50,497 nucleotides of DNA from JAVVEZ01 sp032250895 (lineage in GTDB: Bacteria > Pseudomonadota > Gammaproteobacteria > Pseudomonadales > Pseudohongiellaceae). This document shows positions 1 through 8,897 of the stretch, piece by piece (the stretch's first letter is position 1; each line of letters begins with the position of its first letter). The position numbers and the translations under genes were made by a program. Below the pieces are notes generated by a model that saw only the letters and a program-made list of their open reading frames with translations, had not been told where the DNA came from and did not search any database. Where the stretch lies: assembly GCA_032250895.1 (NCBI GenBank), contig JAVVEZ010000016.1, positions 1 to 50,497 on the forward strand, read 5' to 3'.

Positions 1-1095
1 CCCGGCATGGTCAGGGTGCGAGTCGATGGCGAGTGCCGTGAATTGTTGATGGTGCCCAGTGAACATACCGGCGCGCTGATTTCCCGGGTCAAGGTTATTT
101 CCCGGCTGGATATTTCAGAACGCCGCAAACCCCAGGATGGCAAGTGCAAGCTCAAGATTCGTGGCAGGGTGGTGGAATTGCGGGTTGCCACGGTGCCCAC
201 GGTCAACGGTGAATCCGCAGTGCTGCGCATTCTGACAGCCGGCGGAGCCATGCCATTGGAGAATCTGACGCTGAGCCGGCCCAACTTTGACAAGCTGGTT
301 GATCTGTCCGCGCATCACCACGGTCTGCTGCTGGTCGTGGGGCCTACCGGCTCCGGTAAAACCACCACTCTGCATGCGGTGCTCGGCCATATCAACAAAC
401 CAAAAACCAAGATCTGGACCGCTGAAGATCCGGTGGAGATAACCCAGCCCGGCCTTCAGCAGGTGCAGGTACAGCCCAAAATAGGCTTTACCTTTGCCGA
501 GGCCATGCGGGCATTTCTGCGTGCCGATCCCGATGTCATCCTGATTGGCGAGATGCGGGACCAGGAAACCGCAGCCATTGCCATCGAGGCGTCGCTGACC
601 GGCCACCTGGTCCTGTCCACCTTGCACACCAACTCGGCGCCTGAGACCATTACCCGGATGCTGGATCTCGGACTGGACCCGGTAAATTTTTCCGATGCAT
701 TGTTGGGAGTACTGGCCCAGCGGCTGATGCGCACGCTGTGCAAAACCTGCAAGACTGCCTATAAACCGGAAGCCCTTGAACTGAATCATCTGGTAAAACA
801 ATATGGTGAAGAGCATTTTCATGAATTGAATATTCACCTTGAAGAGGTGGAACTGTATCGTGCCACAGGTTGCGAAGAGTGCGGCAATACCGGTTACAGA
901 GGGCGGGTAGGCGTGCACGAAGTTCTGCTGGGTACGCGCGAGCTGCAGAGTCTGATCTACAATAAAGCGTCGTTGGAAGCCTTGCGCCAGCAGGCGGTCA
1001 AGGATGGCATGCGTAGCCTCAAGCAGGACGGTATTGCCAAAATTTTCATGGGCCTGAGTGACTATCAGCAATTGCTGGGCATCACCACTGCATAG
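1..1095 (+). CDS. GspE/PilB-family secretion or pilus ATPase, 5' truncated by window edge
   Basis: This is the C-terminal part of a hexameric traffic ATPase that powers type II secretion or type IV pilus assembly at the cytoplasmic face of the inner membrane. The frame is open to base 1, so the true start lies outside; the first in-window Met is at base 7. Counting from it, the Walker A motif GPTGSGKT is at residues 112-119, followed by the Asp box, a Walker B-like DPDVILIGEMRD and a His box (TGHLVLSTLHTN). Two CxxC pairs (CKTC and CEEC, about 50 residues apart) form the zinc-binding C-terminal module typical of GspE and PilB. The next genes are a metal-efflux cluster, not gspF or pilC, so context does not decide between the two roles. 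Family assignment is firm; subtype is open. Confidence 0.9.
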   Translation, partial: PGMVRVRVDGECRELLMVPSEHTGALISRVKVISRLDISERRKPQDGKCKLKIRGRVVELRVATVPTVNGESAVLRILTAGGAMPLENLTLSRPNFDKLVDLSAHHHGLLLVVGPTGSGKTTTLHAVLGHINKPKTKIWTAEDPVEITQPGLQQVQVQPKIGFTFAEAMRAFLRADPDVILIGEMRDQETAAIAIEASLTGHLVLSTLHTNSAPETITRMLDLGLDPVNFSDALLGVLAQRLMRTLCKTCKTAYKPEALELNHLVKQYGEEHFHELNIHLEEVELYRATGCEECGNTGYRGRVGVHEVLLGTRELQSLIYNKASLEALRQQAVKDGMRSLKQDGIAKIFMGLSDYQQLLGITTA

Positions 1096-1199
1096 CTACC
1101 CTCTGCGCAGGTCGAAATAGTATTTCCGTATTGTGCCTGAAAGTGGGATACTGGCGCGGTATGACAGCTGGATGTTCACAGATAAAAGCGACGTTATTC

Positions 1200-1586
1200 A
1201 TGAAGCTTCACCCTGATGCCCGACATTTTCTGCATGGCGCACTGCTGTTGCTGGTGCTGGCAGGTGTCGGCCATATTCATGGCCACCTGCATCGGGATGG
1301 CCTGGATACAGTGGATCTCGTGCATTTCGAAAATTTTGGTGGACATCCCGAACACTCCGGCGATGGCAACCATGCCGATGTCGAAAAGGAACTGCTGCCG
1401 CAGGCCCTGTTGACCAAAGTGCCGACGCAAAACGACATGCTGTTTCTGTTGTCTTTCTCTCTGCTGCACTGTCAGCGCCCATCGAAGCAGCGCCAAGCCT
1501 GCCCGGTCTTTGATGAACGGGCAAGATACCATCGTTCCCCTCCACTCCTGCCTCCCCTGCGGGCACCGCCCTCACTCGCCAGCTGA
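1200..1586 (+). CDS. small His-rich protein upstream of the metal efflux operon (DUF2946/CzcI-like)
   Basis: A 128-residue protein starting at ATG 1200. It has a hydrophobic N-terminal stretch (ALLLLVLAGVG, about residues 13-23) followed by a His-rich segment (HIHGHLHRDG, then FGGHPEHSGDGNHAD). The C-terminus is Pro-rich (PPLLPPLRAPP), a feature I associate with small DUF2946/CzcI-like proteins found beside RND metal pumps. It lies about 100 bases before the czcC-like gene in the same direction. A periplasmic metal-binding or sensing role is an inference from the histidines and the location. A start further upstream, at 1131, is open but lacks a hydrophobic leader at its N-terminus, so I prefer 1200. 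The opposite strand is also open here, which lowers certainty. Confidence 0.6.
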   Translation: MKLHPDARHFLHGALLLLVLAGVGHIHGHLHRDGLDTVDLVHFENFGGHPEHSGDGNHADVEKELLPQALLTKVPTQNDMLFLLSFSLLHCQRPSKQRQACPVFDERARYHRSPPLLPPLRAPPSLAS

Positions 1587-1637
1587 GTCTGATACGGGGA
1601 TAGTCTGCCTGATGGCAGCCTCATCCTCCTTTTCTGC

Positions 1638-1662
1638 TCACCCGAGCTGTTTATTCGGGTGA
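1638..1662. promoter_or_regulatory. 8-bp inverted repeat in the leader of the czc-like operon
   Basis: TCACCCGA (1638-1645) and TCGGGTGA (1655-1662) are perfect inverted arms around a 9-base loop, ending 28 bases before the czcC-like ATG at 1690. No T-run follows, so it is not a simple terminator. It could be an operator or a leader hairpin; function is unknown. Confidence 0.4.
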
Positions 1663-1689
1663 TGGACCTGCACAATCTGGAGTCAATCC

Positions 1690-2997
1690 ATGAAAGACCA
1701 CTACCGGCACGTGGCTTGCGCTGCGTTTCCCGCCTATCGGTTTGTTGCCTGCATCGGCCTGTTGTTGTTTGCCGGTGCCGTACAGTCAGCTGAAACCGTT
1801 GGCACTGCACTGTCCCTGCGAGAGGCCATCGAGGCCACCTTGCACGCCAATCCACAATTGGGAGTCTACCGTTTTCGCGAACAGGCGTTGATGGGTATGC
1901 GCAGCTCCGCGAGTCTGCAACCACCCCTGCAAGTCAACGGGACCGTCGAGGATGCCTTGGGCACCGGCAGGGTGAAGCGTTTTGAGAGCAGCGAGTTCAC
2001 CCTGTCATTGTCGCGCGTGATCGAATTGGGTGGACAACGCGATGCCCGCGTGGTGGTGGTCGGCGAACGCCGTGAGCTCTTGCGTACCGAACAGCGTATC
2101 ACCGAACTTGATCTGCTGGCGGAGGTGACGCGGCGCTTCATTGCGACGGCGGCGGCGCAGGAAGGACTTGCGCTGCAACAGCGCGCCAGTGCCCTCGCGC
2201 TGCAGATAGTGGAGGCTCTGCAGCCGCTGGTCACGGCGGGCCAGACCCCGATGTCGGAACAGTTGCGTGCCACCGCAGCCCTGACCCGTACCCGGCTTGC
2301 CGAAGCCCGGGCGCAGACGGAACTGGAGGCCGCGAAGATCAGTCTTGCCAGTATGTGGTCGAGCCAGAGCCCTGGGTTTGCACGAGTGACGGCCAATCTG
2401 CTCGACACTGGCGAACAGGGAGATCTGAACGCGCTCTTGCAGGATCTGGAGGCAAGCCCGGACATGCTGCTGTTCGCCAGCGAACAGCGTTTGCAGGACG
2501 CCAGGGTGCGTGAGGTTCTGAGCGAGCGCCAGGGCACGTTGCAATGGACGGCAGGCATCCGTCATCTGCGCGAAAGCGACGATGCTGCCCTGATGTTTGG
2601 AGTGAGCAGGCCGCTTGGCAGCCGCACACGTGCTGCCGGTGCGCTGGCCACGGCACAAGCCGATCAACAGGAAGTGGCGAGTCGCCGCGCCGTCGCACTC
2701 AACCAAATGCGGGCACAATTGTTTGCGCTGTATCTGCCCTTGCAACAGGCGGTCATTGAAGTGGCCACCTTGCGCGACGAGGTACTGCCGCAACTCGACA
2801 GCGCCCGGGAACAAACCCGTGCCGCCTACCTTGGCGGAAGCTCTGCTTATCTGAATCTCAGCACTGCCCAGGCAGAATATCTGGATGCCGAACAGGCCCT
2901 TGTCGAGGCCGCCACTACCGCGCATCTGCTGCGTGTGGAAATCGAGCGCCTGAGTGGAACTGCCCTGAACCCTGATGCACAGGAATCAAGACCATGA
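1690..2997 (+). CDS. czcC: CzcC-like outer-membrane efflux protein (TolC family)
   Basis: A 435-residue outer-membrane factor that forms the exit duct of a tripartite RND pump. The start at ATG 1690 is preceded by GGAG at a proper distance and gives a long N-terminal export signal (hydrophobic core near residues 20-32, ending at VQSAE). The rest is helical and rich in Ala, Gln, Leu and Glu, with two similar halves of long coiled-coil repeats, as in TolC/OEP proteins. Length fits CzcC (about 420). Its TGA overlaps the ATG of the next gene (ATGA at 2994-2997), so translation is probably coupled. Metal specificity is inferred from the CzcA-like partner, not from this protein. Confidence 0.88.
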   Translation: MKDHYRHVACAAFPAYRFVACIGLLLFAGAVQSAETVGTALSLREAIEATLHANPQLGVYRFREQALMGMRSSASLQPPLQVNGTVEDALGTGRVKRFESSEFTLSLSRVIELGGQRDARVVVVGERRELLRTEQRITELDLLAEVTRRFIATAAAQEGLALQQRASALALQIVEALQPLVTAGQTPMSEQLRATAALTRTRLAEARAQTELEAAKISLASMWSSQSPGFARVTANLLDTGEQGDLNALLQDLEASPDMLLFASEQRLQDARVREVLSERQGTLQWTAGIRHLRESDDAALMFGVSRPLGSRTRAAGALATAQADQQEVASRRAVALNQMRAQLFALYLPLQQAVIEVATLRDEVLPQLDSAREQTRAAYLGGSSAYLNLSTAQAEYLDAEQALVEAATTAHLLRVEIERLSGTALNPDAQESRP

Positions 2998-4226
2998 ATA
3001 ATCCCATGACTGCCCGCACGATCCTGACGACACTGTTACTGAGCTTCATCGCTATGCTGTGCAGTCTGCCACTGTCAGCCGCAGAGCCGGGTCTGGCGGC
3101 CGATGCAGCACCCAAAGGCCCTCATGGCGGACGTCTGCTGAGCGAGGGTGACTTCTCTGTGGAACTGGCCATCTTCGAAGCCGGCGTACCCCCGGAATAC
3201 CATGCCTGGGCCTATCGCAAGGGCCAGCCACTCGGGCTGCAGGACTGGCAGCTCACTGTCAGTCTGAGTCGCCTGGGTGGCCGGATCGACAACTTTGCCT
3301 TTGTCCCGGCGACGGACTTTTTGCTCGGCCAGGGTGTCGTGGAAGAACCACACTCCTTCGATGTCAGGGTTGCGGCACAGTACCAGGGCCGTACTTACAT
3401 GTGGGATTATCCATCCTATGAAGGCCGTGTGCAGCTGGCCGAGGCATTGGCCAGCGAATTGCAGGTGGAAACGAGCAAGGCCGGTCCCGGCACCCTGCAT
3501 CGGAGCCTGCTGCTGTTCGGCCACATCACGCCGGATCCACAGGGCATCAGCCACATCACGGCACGCTATCCGGGTCTGATTCGCCTCATTACGGCTGAGC
3601 TGGGGCAGCGCGTGAAGGCGGGTGATGCGCTGGCAGTCATCGAAGCCAACAGCAGCCTGCAATCCTACACCATCAGTGCGCCGATTGACGGCCTGGTGAT
3701 TCAGCGGTACGCCAATCCCGGTGAATTTGCCGGAGAACAGCCCTTGCTGACCATCGCGGATTACCGCAGGGTCTGGACCGATCTGGATGTGTTCCCCGGT
3801 GATGCCCGCACCATTCAGCCGGGCCAGACAGTGACCATCCGCATGGGCGAACTGAGTGTCCAAAGCCGCATTCTGTATCTCAATCCGGGTGCTGGCACCT
3901 CTCCCAATGTGGTGGCGCGGGTGCCGCTGGACAATCCACTGGGGCAGTGGACGCCGGGCTTGCTCGTGGAAGGCGATGTACAGGTTGCGGAAACCGCCGT
4001 GGCTCTGATGATCGACAATCGTGCCCTGCAACGTTTCCGCGACTGGCAGGTGGTGTTCATCAAAGTCGGCAGCAACTATGAAATCCGTCCCCTGACATTG
4101 GGGCGCAGCGATGGCCGCTTTACGGAAGTACTGGAAGGGCTGAACGTGGGTGACGAGTACGTGGTCGCCAACAGTTATCTACTGAAGGCCGACCTGGAGA
4201 AATCCGGCGCCTCTCACGACCACTAA
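2994..4226 (+). CDS. czcB: CzcB-like periplasmic adaptor (membrane fusion protein) with metal-binding N-domain
   Basis: A 410-residue periplasmic adaptor joining the RND pump to the outer-membrane duct. It begins with a signal peptide (residues 1-28, hydrophobic TLLLSFIAMLCSLPLSA). The motif GPHGGRLL at about residues 41-48 is characteristic of the extra N-terminal domain of CzcB-type adaptors in zinc/cobalt/cadmium systems. Later come the biotinyl/lipoyl-like hairpin (LGQRVKAGDALAVIEAN ... SAPIDGLVIQRYANPGE) and the beta-barrel and membrane-proximal domains. The C-terminus SHDH could add metal ligands. It overlaps czcC by four bases and precedes czcA by 11 bases, so the three form one operon. 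Confidence 0.9.
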   Translation: MNNPMTARTILTTLLLSFIAMLCSLPLSAAEPGLAADAAPKGPHGGRLLSEGDFSVELAIFEAGVPPEYHAWAYRKGQPLGLQDWQLTVSLSRLGGRIDNFAFVPATDFLLGQGVVEEPHSFDVRVAAQYQGRTYMWDYPSYEGRVQLAEALASELQVETSKAGPGTLHRSLLLFGHITPDPQGISHITARYPGLIRLITAELGQRVKAGDALAVIEANSSLQSYTISAPIDGLVIQRYANPGEFAGEQPLLTIADYRRVWTDLDVFPGDARTIQPGQTVTIRMGELSVQSRILYLNPGAGTSPNVVARVPLDNPLGQWTPGLLVEGDVQVAETAVALMIDNRALQRFRDWQVVFIKVGSNYEIRPLTLGRSDGRFTEVLEGLNVGDEYVVANSYLLKADLEKSGASHDH

Positions 4227-4237
4227 AGGACACTGCC

Positions 4238-7200
4238 ATGTTGGAAGCACTCTTGCGTTCGTCCATTGAACGCCGCTGGATCGTCCTGTTTCTGGTTGTT
4301 GCCGTGGCCGTTTTCGGCGCCTGGAACTACCGGAACCTGCCCATCGATGCGGTGCCGGATATCACCAATGTGCAGGTGCAGGTAAATACCGAAGCACCGG
4401 GCTATTCACCGCTTGAAGCCGAACAGCGCATTACCTTCATCGTCGAAAACGCCCTGGCGGGACTGCCTGCGCTCGAGTACACCCGCTCCATTTCGCGCTA
4501 TGGCCTGTCGCAGGTGACGGCGGTATTTGTGGAAGGCACGGACCGGTATTTTGCCCGCAATCTGGTCAACGAACGTCTGGGCCGGATCAAGAGCCAATTG
4601 CCGGCTGGACTGGAACCTGCGATGGGGCCCATTGCCACCGGTCTTGGTGAAATTTTTCTCTACACCGTCGAAGCCGAACCCGATGCGCGGCAGCCCGACG
4701 GTTCCCCTTACGATGCCACGGCGCTACGCGAAATCCAGGACTGGATCATCAAGCCGCAATTGGCACTGGTGCCGGGTGTCACGGAAATCAACAGCATCGG
4801 CGGTTTCCAGAAGCAATACCATGTGACCCCGGATCCGGCGGCACTGCTGCGCTGGCACTTGAGCATGGGCGCGGTGGCGGTGGCGTTGCGCGCCAACAAC
4901 GACAACCGTGGCGCCGGCTATATCGAACGCAACGGCCAGCAACTGCTGGTGCGTTCCCCCGGACAACTGGTCACCATCGCGGATATCGAAAACGTGGTGG
5001 TGACGGCACGTGAAGGCATTCCGGTCCGGGTAAAGGACGTGGCGAGCGTCGCCATCGGCCGTGAATTGCGCGGCGGTGCGGCGACGCGCGATGGGCATGA
5101 AACCGTGCTGGGCACCACCTTCATGCTCGCTGGTGAAAACTCTCGTGCAGTCGCCCGGCGGGTGGCCGCCAAATTGCAGGAAATTCAGAGCTCTCTTCCA
5201 CCCGGCATCGTGGCGCAAGCCGTGTATGACCGCACCACGCTGGTGGAAAAGGCCATTGCCACCGTGCAGAAAAACCTGCTGGAAGGCGCCTTGCTGGTCA
5301 TTCTTGTGCTGTTCCTGCTGCTGGGCAATCTGCGTGCGGCGCTGATCACGGCCGTGGTGATTCCACTGGCCATGCTGCTTACCATCAGCGGTATGGTGGA
5401 AGCCGGCGTTTCCGCCAACCTGATGAGCCTGGGAGCACTGGATTTCGGCCTGATCGTCGATGGTGCGGTAATCATTGTCGAGAATGCGATCCGGCGCCTG
5501 GCCCAGGAACAGCAGCGGCGGCAAGCCCCGTTGCAGCAACGCGAACGTCTGGATATCGTGTTCAACGCCACCAATGAAGTGATTCGGCCCAGTCTGTTCG
5601 GGGTTGGCATCATTACGCTGGTCTATCTGCCGATTTTTTCCCTCACCGGTGTCGAGGGAAAAATGTTTCATCCGATGGCCATCACGGTCGTCATGGCGCT
5701 GCTGTCGGCGATGCTGCTGGCACTGGTGTTCATTCCGGCTGCGTTGGCATTGTTCCTGCGCGGCAACATGGCGGAGCAGGAAAACTGGGTGATGCGCAGC
5801 GCCCACAGGTTTTATCGGCCGGTGCTCATGCTGGCCCTGCGTTGGCGCTGGGCCGTGCTTGCCGTTTCCGTGGTGCTGACCGGGGCCGGTGCCCGGCTGG
5901 CGACGACCATGGGTACCGAGTTCATTCCGCAACTGGATGAAGGCGACATTGCGCTGCATGCCCTGCGTATTCCAGGCACCGGGCTGGAGCAGGCGATAAG
6001 CATGCAGTTTGCATTGGAAGAACGCATCCGCGCGTTGCCTGAAGTGGACAAGGTATTTTCCAAGATAGGCACGGCGGAAGTGGCCACCGATCCGATGCCA
6101 CCCAGTGTGGCGGACACCCTGGTCATCATGAAAGCACGCGAGCAGTGGCCAGACCCCACACGCAGCAAGGCCGATTTTCTGGCGGAACTGGAAGCGGCGG
6201 TTGCCGTGTTGCCGGGCAATCGCTACGAGTTCACACAGCCCATCGAGATGCGTTTCAACGAACTGATCTCGGGCGTGCGCACCGATCTGGCGATCAAGGT
6301 TTTTGGTGATGACCTCGACGTGATGCAGGGCATTGCCCAGGACATTCTGGCCATCATCGAAGACATACCCGGCGTGGCCGATCCCGCTGTCGAACCCATC
6401 AATGGCCTGCCGATGTTGACCGTGGTACCCAGGCGTACGGAACTGTCACGCTATGGACTCAATGTCAGCGACGTGCAGGAACTGGTCGCTACGGCCATTG
6501 GTGGGGAAAAGGCCGGCTTGATGTTCGCCGGCGACCGGCGTTTCGACGTGGTGGTGAGATTGCCGGAAAAGCTGCGCACGGATTTCAGCCGGCTGGAACG
6601 TCTGCCGGTGCCTGTGCGCGTGGACGGGCAGGGACCGGCCTATGTCCCCTTGGCGGAAGTGGCGCGCTTGGAACTGGTGTCGGCTCCCAACCAGATCAGC
6701 CGTGAAAGTGGCAAACGGCGGGTGGTGGTCACCGCCAATATTCGCGGGCGTGACCTGGGTACCTTTGTCGCGGAAGCAAAGGCGCGCATTGCCGCAGAGC
6801 TGGTCGTGCCACCGGCGTACTGGCTCACTTTCGGCGGCACCTTCGAACAGCTGGAAAGCGCCAGTGCACGCCTGTCGCTGGTGGTACCGGCAACACTGAT
6901 CGTGATTTTCGGGCTCTTGCTGATTGTCTTCGGTTCCCTGCGCGATGCGCTGATCATCTTCAGCGGCGTGCCCCTGGCATTGACCGGCGGGGTGTTGGCC
7001 TTATGGTTGCGGGACATGCCCTTGTCCATATCCGCAGCAGTCGGTTTCATTGCATTGTCGGGTATCGCGGTATTGAACGGACTGGTCATGCTGTCCTTTA
7101 TTCGCAGCCTGCGGCAGGAAACAGGCGAACTGCTCACGGCCATTGTCGAGGGGGCGCTGATACGGCTGCGGCCCGTGTTGATGACGGCGCTGGTGGCCAG

Positions 7201-7351
7201 CCTGGGCTTCATTCCGATGGCCTTCAATATCGGCATTGGCGCCGAAGTGCAGCGCCCGCTGGCCACGGTGGTGATTGGCGGCATTCTGTCCTCGACCTTG
7301 CTGACCCTGATCGTGCTGCCCGCACTGTACCGGATCATGCACCGTCCCTGA
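4238..7351 (+). CDS. czcA: CzcA-like heavy-metal RND efflux pump
   Basis: A 1037-residue inner-membrane proton/metal antiporter of the HME-RND family that exports divalent metal ions across the envelope. It has the expected length, 12 membrane spans in the usual 1+5, 1+5 order with two large periplasmic loops, and the opening pattern IERRWIVLFLVV ... NLPIDAVPDITNVQVQV. The TM4 motif DFGLIVDGAVIIVEN resembles the DFG-type signature of Zn/Co/Cd/Ni pumps rather than the CusA copper/silver signature. AAAGGA seven bases before ATG 4238 is a good ribosome site. It is the third gene of the czcCBA order. Exact metal range cannot be read from the sequence. Confidence 0.93.
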   Translation: MLEALLRSSIERRWIVLFLVVAVAVFGAWNYRNLPIDAVPDITNVQVQVNTEAPGYSPLEAEQRITFIVENALAGLPALEYTRSISRYGLSQVTAVFVEGTDRYFARNLVNERLGRIKSQLPAGLEPAMGPIATGLGEIFLYTVEAEPDARQPDGSPYDATALREIQDWIIKPQLALVPGVTEINSIGGFQKQYHVTPDPAALLRWHLSMGAVAVALRANNDNRGAGYIERNGQQLLVRSPGQLVTIADIENVVVTAREGIPVRVKDVASVAIGRELRGGAATRDGHETVLGTTFMLAGENSRAVARRVAAKLQEIQSSLPPGIVAQAVYDRTTLVEKAIATVQKNLLEGALLVILVLFLLLGNLRAALITAVVIPLAMLLTISGMVEAGVSANLMSLGALDFGLIVDGAVIIVENAIRRLAQEQQRRQAPLQQRERLDIVFNATNEVIRPSLFGVGIITLVYLPIFSLTGVEGKMFHPMAITVVMALLSAMLLALVFIPAALALFLRGNMAEQENWVMRSAHRFYRPVLMLALRWRWAVLAVSVVLTGAGARLATTMGTEFIPQLDEGDIALHALRIPGTGLEQAISMQFALEERIRALPEVDKVFSKIGTAEVATDPMPPSVADTLVIMKAREQWPDPTRSKADFLAELEAAVAVLPGNRYEFTQPIEMRFNELISGVRTDLAIKVFGDDLDVMQGIAQDILAIIEDIPGVADPAVEPINGLPMLTVVPRRTELSRYGLNVSDVQELVATAIGGEKAGLMFAGDRRFDVVVRLPEKLRTDFSRLERLPVPVRVDGQGPAYVPLAEVARLELVSAPNQISRESGKRRVVVTANIRGRDLGTFVAEAKARIAAELVVPPAYWLTFGGTFEQLESASARLSLVVPATLIVIFGLLLIVFGSLRDALIIFSGVPLALTGGVLALWLRDMPLSISAAVGFIALSGIAVLNGLVMLSFIRSLRQETGELLTAIVEGALIRLRPVLMTALVASLGFIPMAFNIGIGAEVQRPLATVVIGGILSSTLLTLIVLPALYRIMHRP

Positions 7352-7491
7352 ACATGACATCGGCTCAGACATTGATATGGGCAATGCAGGTACAGAGTGA
7401 TCACCATGGATACTTCCCTTTTGTCCAGAGAAGGTAGTGAAAACTTCATCGGTAGATGCTATCGTCATCCACACTTAAAAGAGGGTTCCTT

Positions 7492-8766
7492 ATGCGATTC
7501 GCGTTTGCATTGCTTGTATTTGGCGCTTTGCCCTTGCTGACCTCCGCCCAGCAGGCAGAGCCCACCCCGGCTTTTCCCGGTCAGACCGATGCGCCGGCCC
7601 CGCCCCGTCCTTCCTCCGGCTTTCGGGTGGAAACGGTCAACTCGGATCTGAACAGCCCCTGGGCCATGGCCTTTTTGCCCGATGGCAGCATTCTGGTGAC
7701 GGAACGCCTGGGCGTCTTGCGTGTGGTATCGAAGGACGGCAGGGTGTCTGCACCCATCGAGGGGGTCCCGCCGGTCAAGGTCGTGGCAGCCGAAGGTTTT
7801 CACGACCTGGTACTGGACCCGGATTTTTCCAATAATCGGCTGATTTACTTCACCTACTTTGCGCCACCCAAGGGAGAAAAGGCGGGGGAATGGCCGATCA
7901 GCCATTTTTACGAGGATGTGTGGAACCTGTCCCTGGCCGAGCGTCGCACCCTCGACCTGGGTACCGAGCGCATTGGCAAGGCCCGGTTGAGCGAGGATCT
8001 GCGCCGCCTGGAAAACGTGGAAGTGCTGTATGAGGGGGGTGTGGAACGCCGCCTGGTTTTCGCGCCGGATGGCAGTTTGATGGCCACCGGGGCGGACCAG
8101 TTTCGCTTCTACGACTCCGAACTGGATGGAGTGGAAGGGCGTGACTTCCTGGATGAGCCTGATATCACCCGTAATTTCAGCGGCCGTGTCATCCGCATCA
8201 ATGCCGATGGCAGCATCCCCGCCGACAACCCCTGGCTGGGCCGGGCCACCGTGCGCAGGGAAACCTATGCGCACGGTCTGAAGGACCCCGAGGGCGCGGC
8301 GATTCATCCGGAAACCGGCCAGCTCTGGATCATCGATCACGGGCCCCAGGGTGGTGATGAAATCAACATCATCAAAGCCGGTGCGGATTACGGCTGGCCC
8401 AATGTGAGCTACGGGGTGCAGTACGATGCCCGGCAGAGCGACGGGCGCAAGAATGTGCCGGTGGGCACCGGACTCAGCTCGTTGCCCGGTGTGGAGGAAC
8501 CGCTTTATTACTGGGTACCTTCCATTGCTCCATCGGGCATGGCTTTTTATACGGGCAGCCTGTTTCCAGACTGGCAGGGCGATCTTTTCGTGGGTGCCAT
8601 GGCTGGCCGCGCCCTGGTGCATCTGCAGCTGGACGGTGAGCGCGTGGTGGCTGAGGAGCGGCTCCTGAACGATCTCGACGCCCGTATTCGGGAAGTCCGT
8701 CAGGGCCCGGACGGGGCCATCTATCTTTTCGCCGGAAACAGCCTGCTGCGACTGCTGCCAGAGTGA
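7492..8766 (+). CDS. PQQ-dependent aldose sugar dehydrogenase-like protein (soluble GDH/YliI family)
   Basis: A 424-residue periplasmic six-bladed beta-propeller oxidoreductase that by family oxidises aldoses using pyrroloquinoline quinone. The start at ATG 7492, with GAGGG upstream, gives a clean signal peptide (MRFAFALLVFGALPLLTSAQQ). Family motifs include SPWAMAFLPDGSILVTERLG near the N-terminus, HGLKDPEGAAIHPETG, and IDHGPQGGDEIN, the conserved region around the cofactor and calcium site. A segment near residues 135-180 (YEDVWNLSLAERR) is longer than I expect in short homologues. No pqq biosynthesis genes are in view. It stands alone between czcA and a bidirectional terminator. Substrate is not predictable. 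Confidence 0.85.
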   Translation: MRFAFALLVFGALPLLTSAQQAEPTPAFPGQTDAPAPPRPSSGFRVETVNSDLNSPWAMAFLPDGSILVTERLGVLRVVSKDGRVSAPIEGVPPVKVVAAEGFHDLVLDPDFSNNRLIYFTYFAPPKGEKAGEWPISHFYEDVWNLSLAERRTLDLGTERIGKARLSEDLRRLENVEVLYEGGVERRLVFAPDGSLMATGADQFRFYDSELDGVEGRDFLDEPDITRNFSGRVIRINADGSIPADNPWLGRATVRRETYAHGLKDPEGAAIHPETGQLWIIDHGPQGGDEINIIKAGADYGWPNVSYGVQYDARQSDGRKNVPVGTGLSSLPGVEEPLYYWVPSIAPSGMAFYTGSLFPDWQGDLFVGAMAGRALVHLQLDGERVVAEERLLNDLDARIREVRQGPDGAIYLFAGNSLLRLLPE

Positions 8767-8852
8767 GTCGGCAGGATTCAATGAGAATCCTGGCGTCTTG
8801 TTCGCTCCGCCATTGTATGTGAACTTCCCGTTTTTCCTTGCTGAACGGAAAC

Positions 8853-8881
8853 AAAAAAGGCGTCCAGAAGACGCCTTTTTT
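8853..8881. terminator. bidirectional rho-independent terminator
   Basis: AAAAAAGGCGT (8853-8863) and ACGCCTTTTTT (8871-8881) form an 11-bp perfect stem with a 7-base loop. It has a run of six T on either strand. It sits between the convergent 3' ends of the sugar dehydrogenase gene (+) and the lectin-like gene (-) and can stop both transcripts. Confidence 0.9.
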
Positions 8882-8897
8882 GTGGCTGAGCTCTGGT

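Noticed and set aside
115..1071. A 318-codon minus-strand frame opposite the GspE/PilB ATPase
   Set aside because: Antisense shadow; the plus-strand protein has all diagnostic ATPase motifs.
4724..5959. A 411-codon open frame on the minus strand inside czcA
   Set aside because: Composition is low-complexity His/Gln/Arg typical of antisense of a GC-rich gene, with no domain; the plus-strand RND pump is certain.
7465..8781. A 438-codon minus-strand frame opposite the PQQ-type dehydrogenase
   Set aside because: It mirrors the codon structure of the real gene, has no recognisable motif, and would overlap the promoter region and the whole coding sequence.
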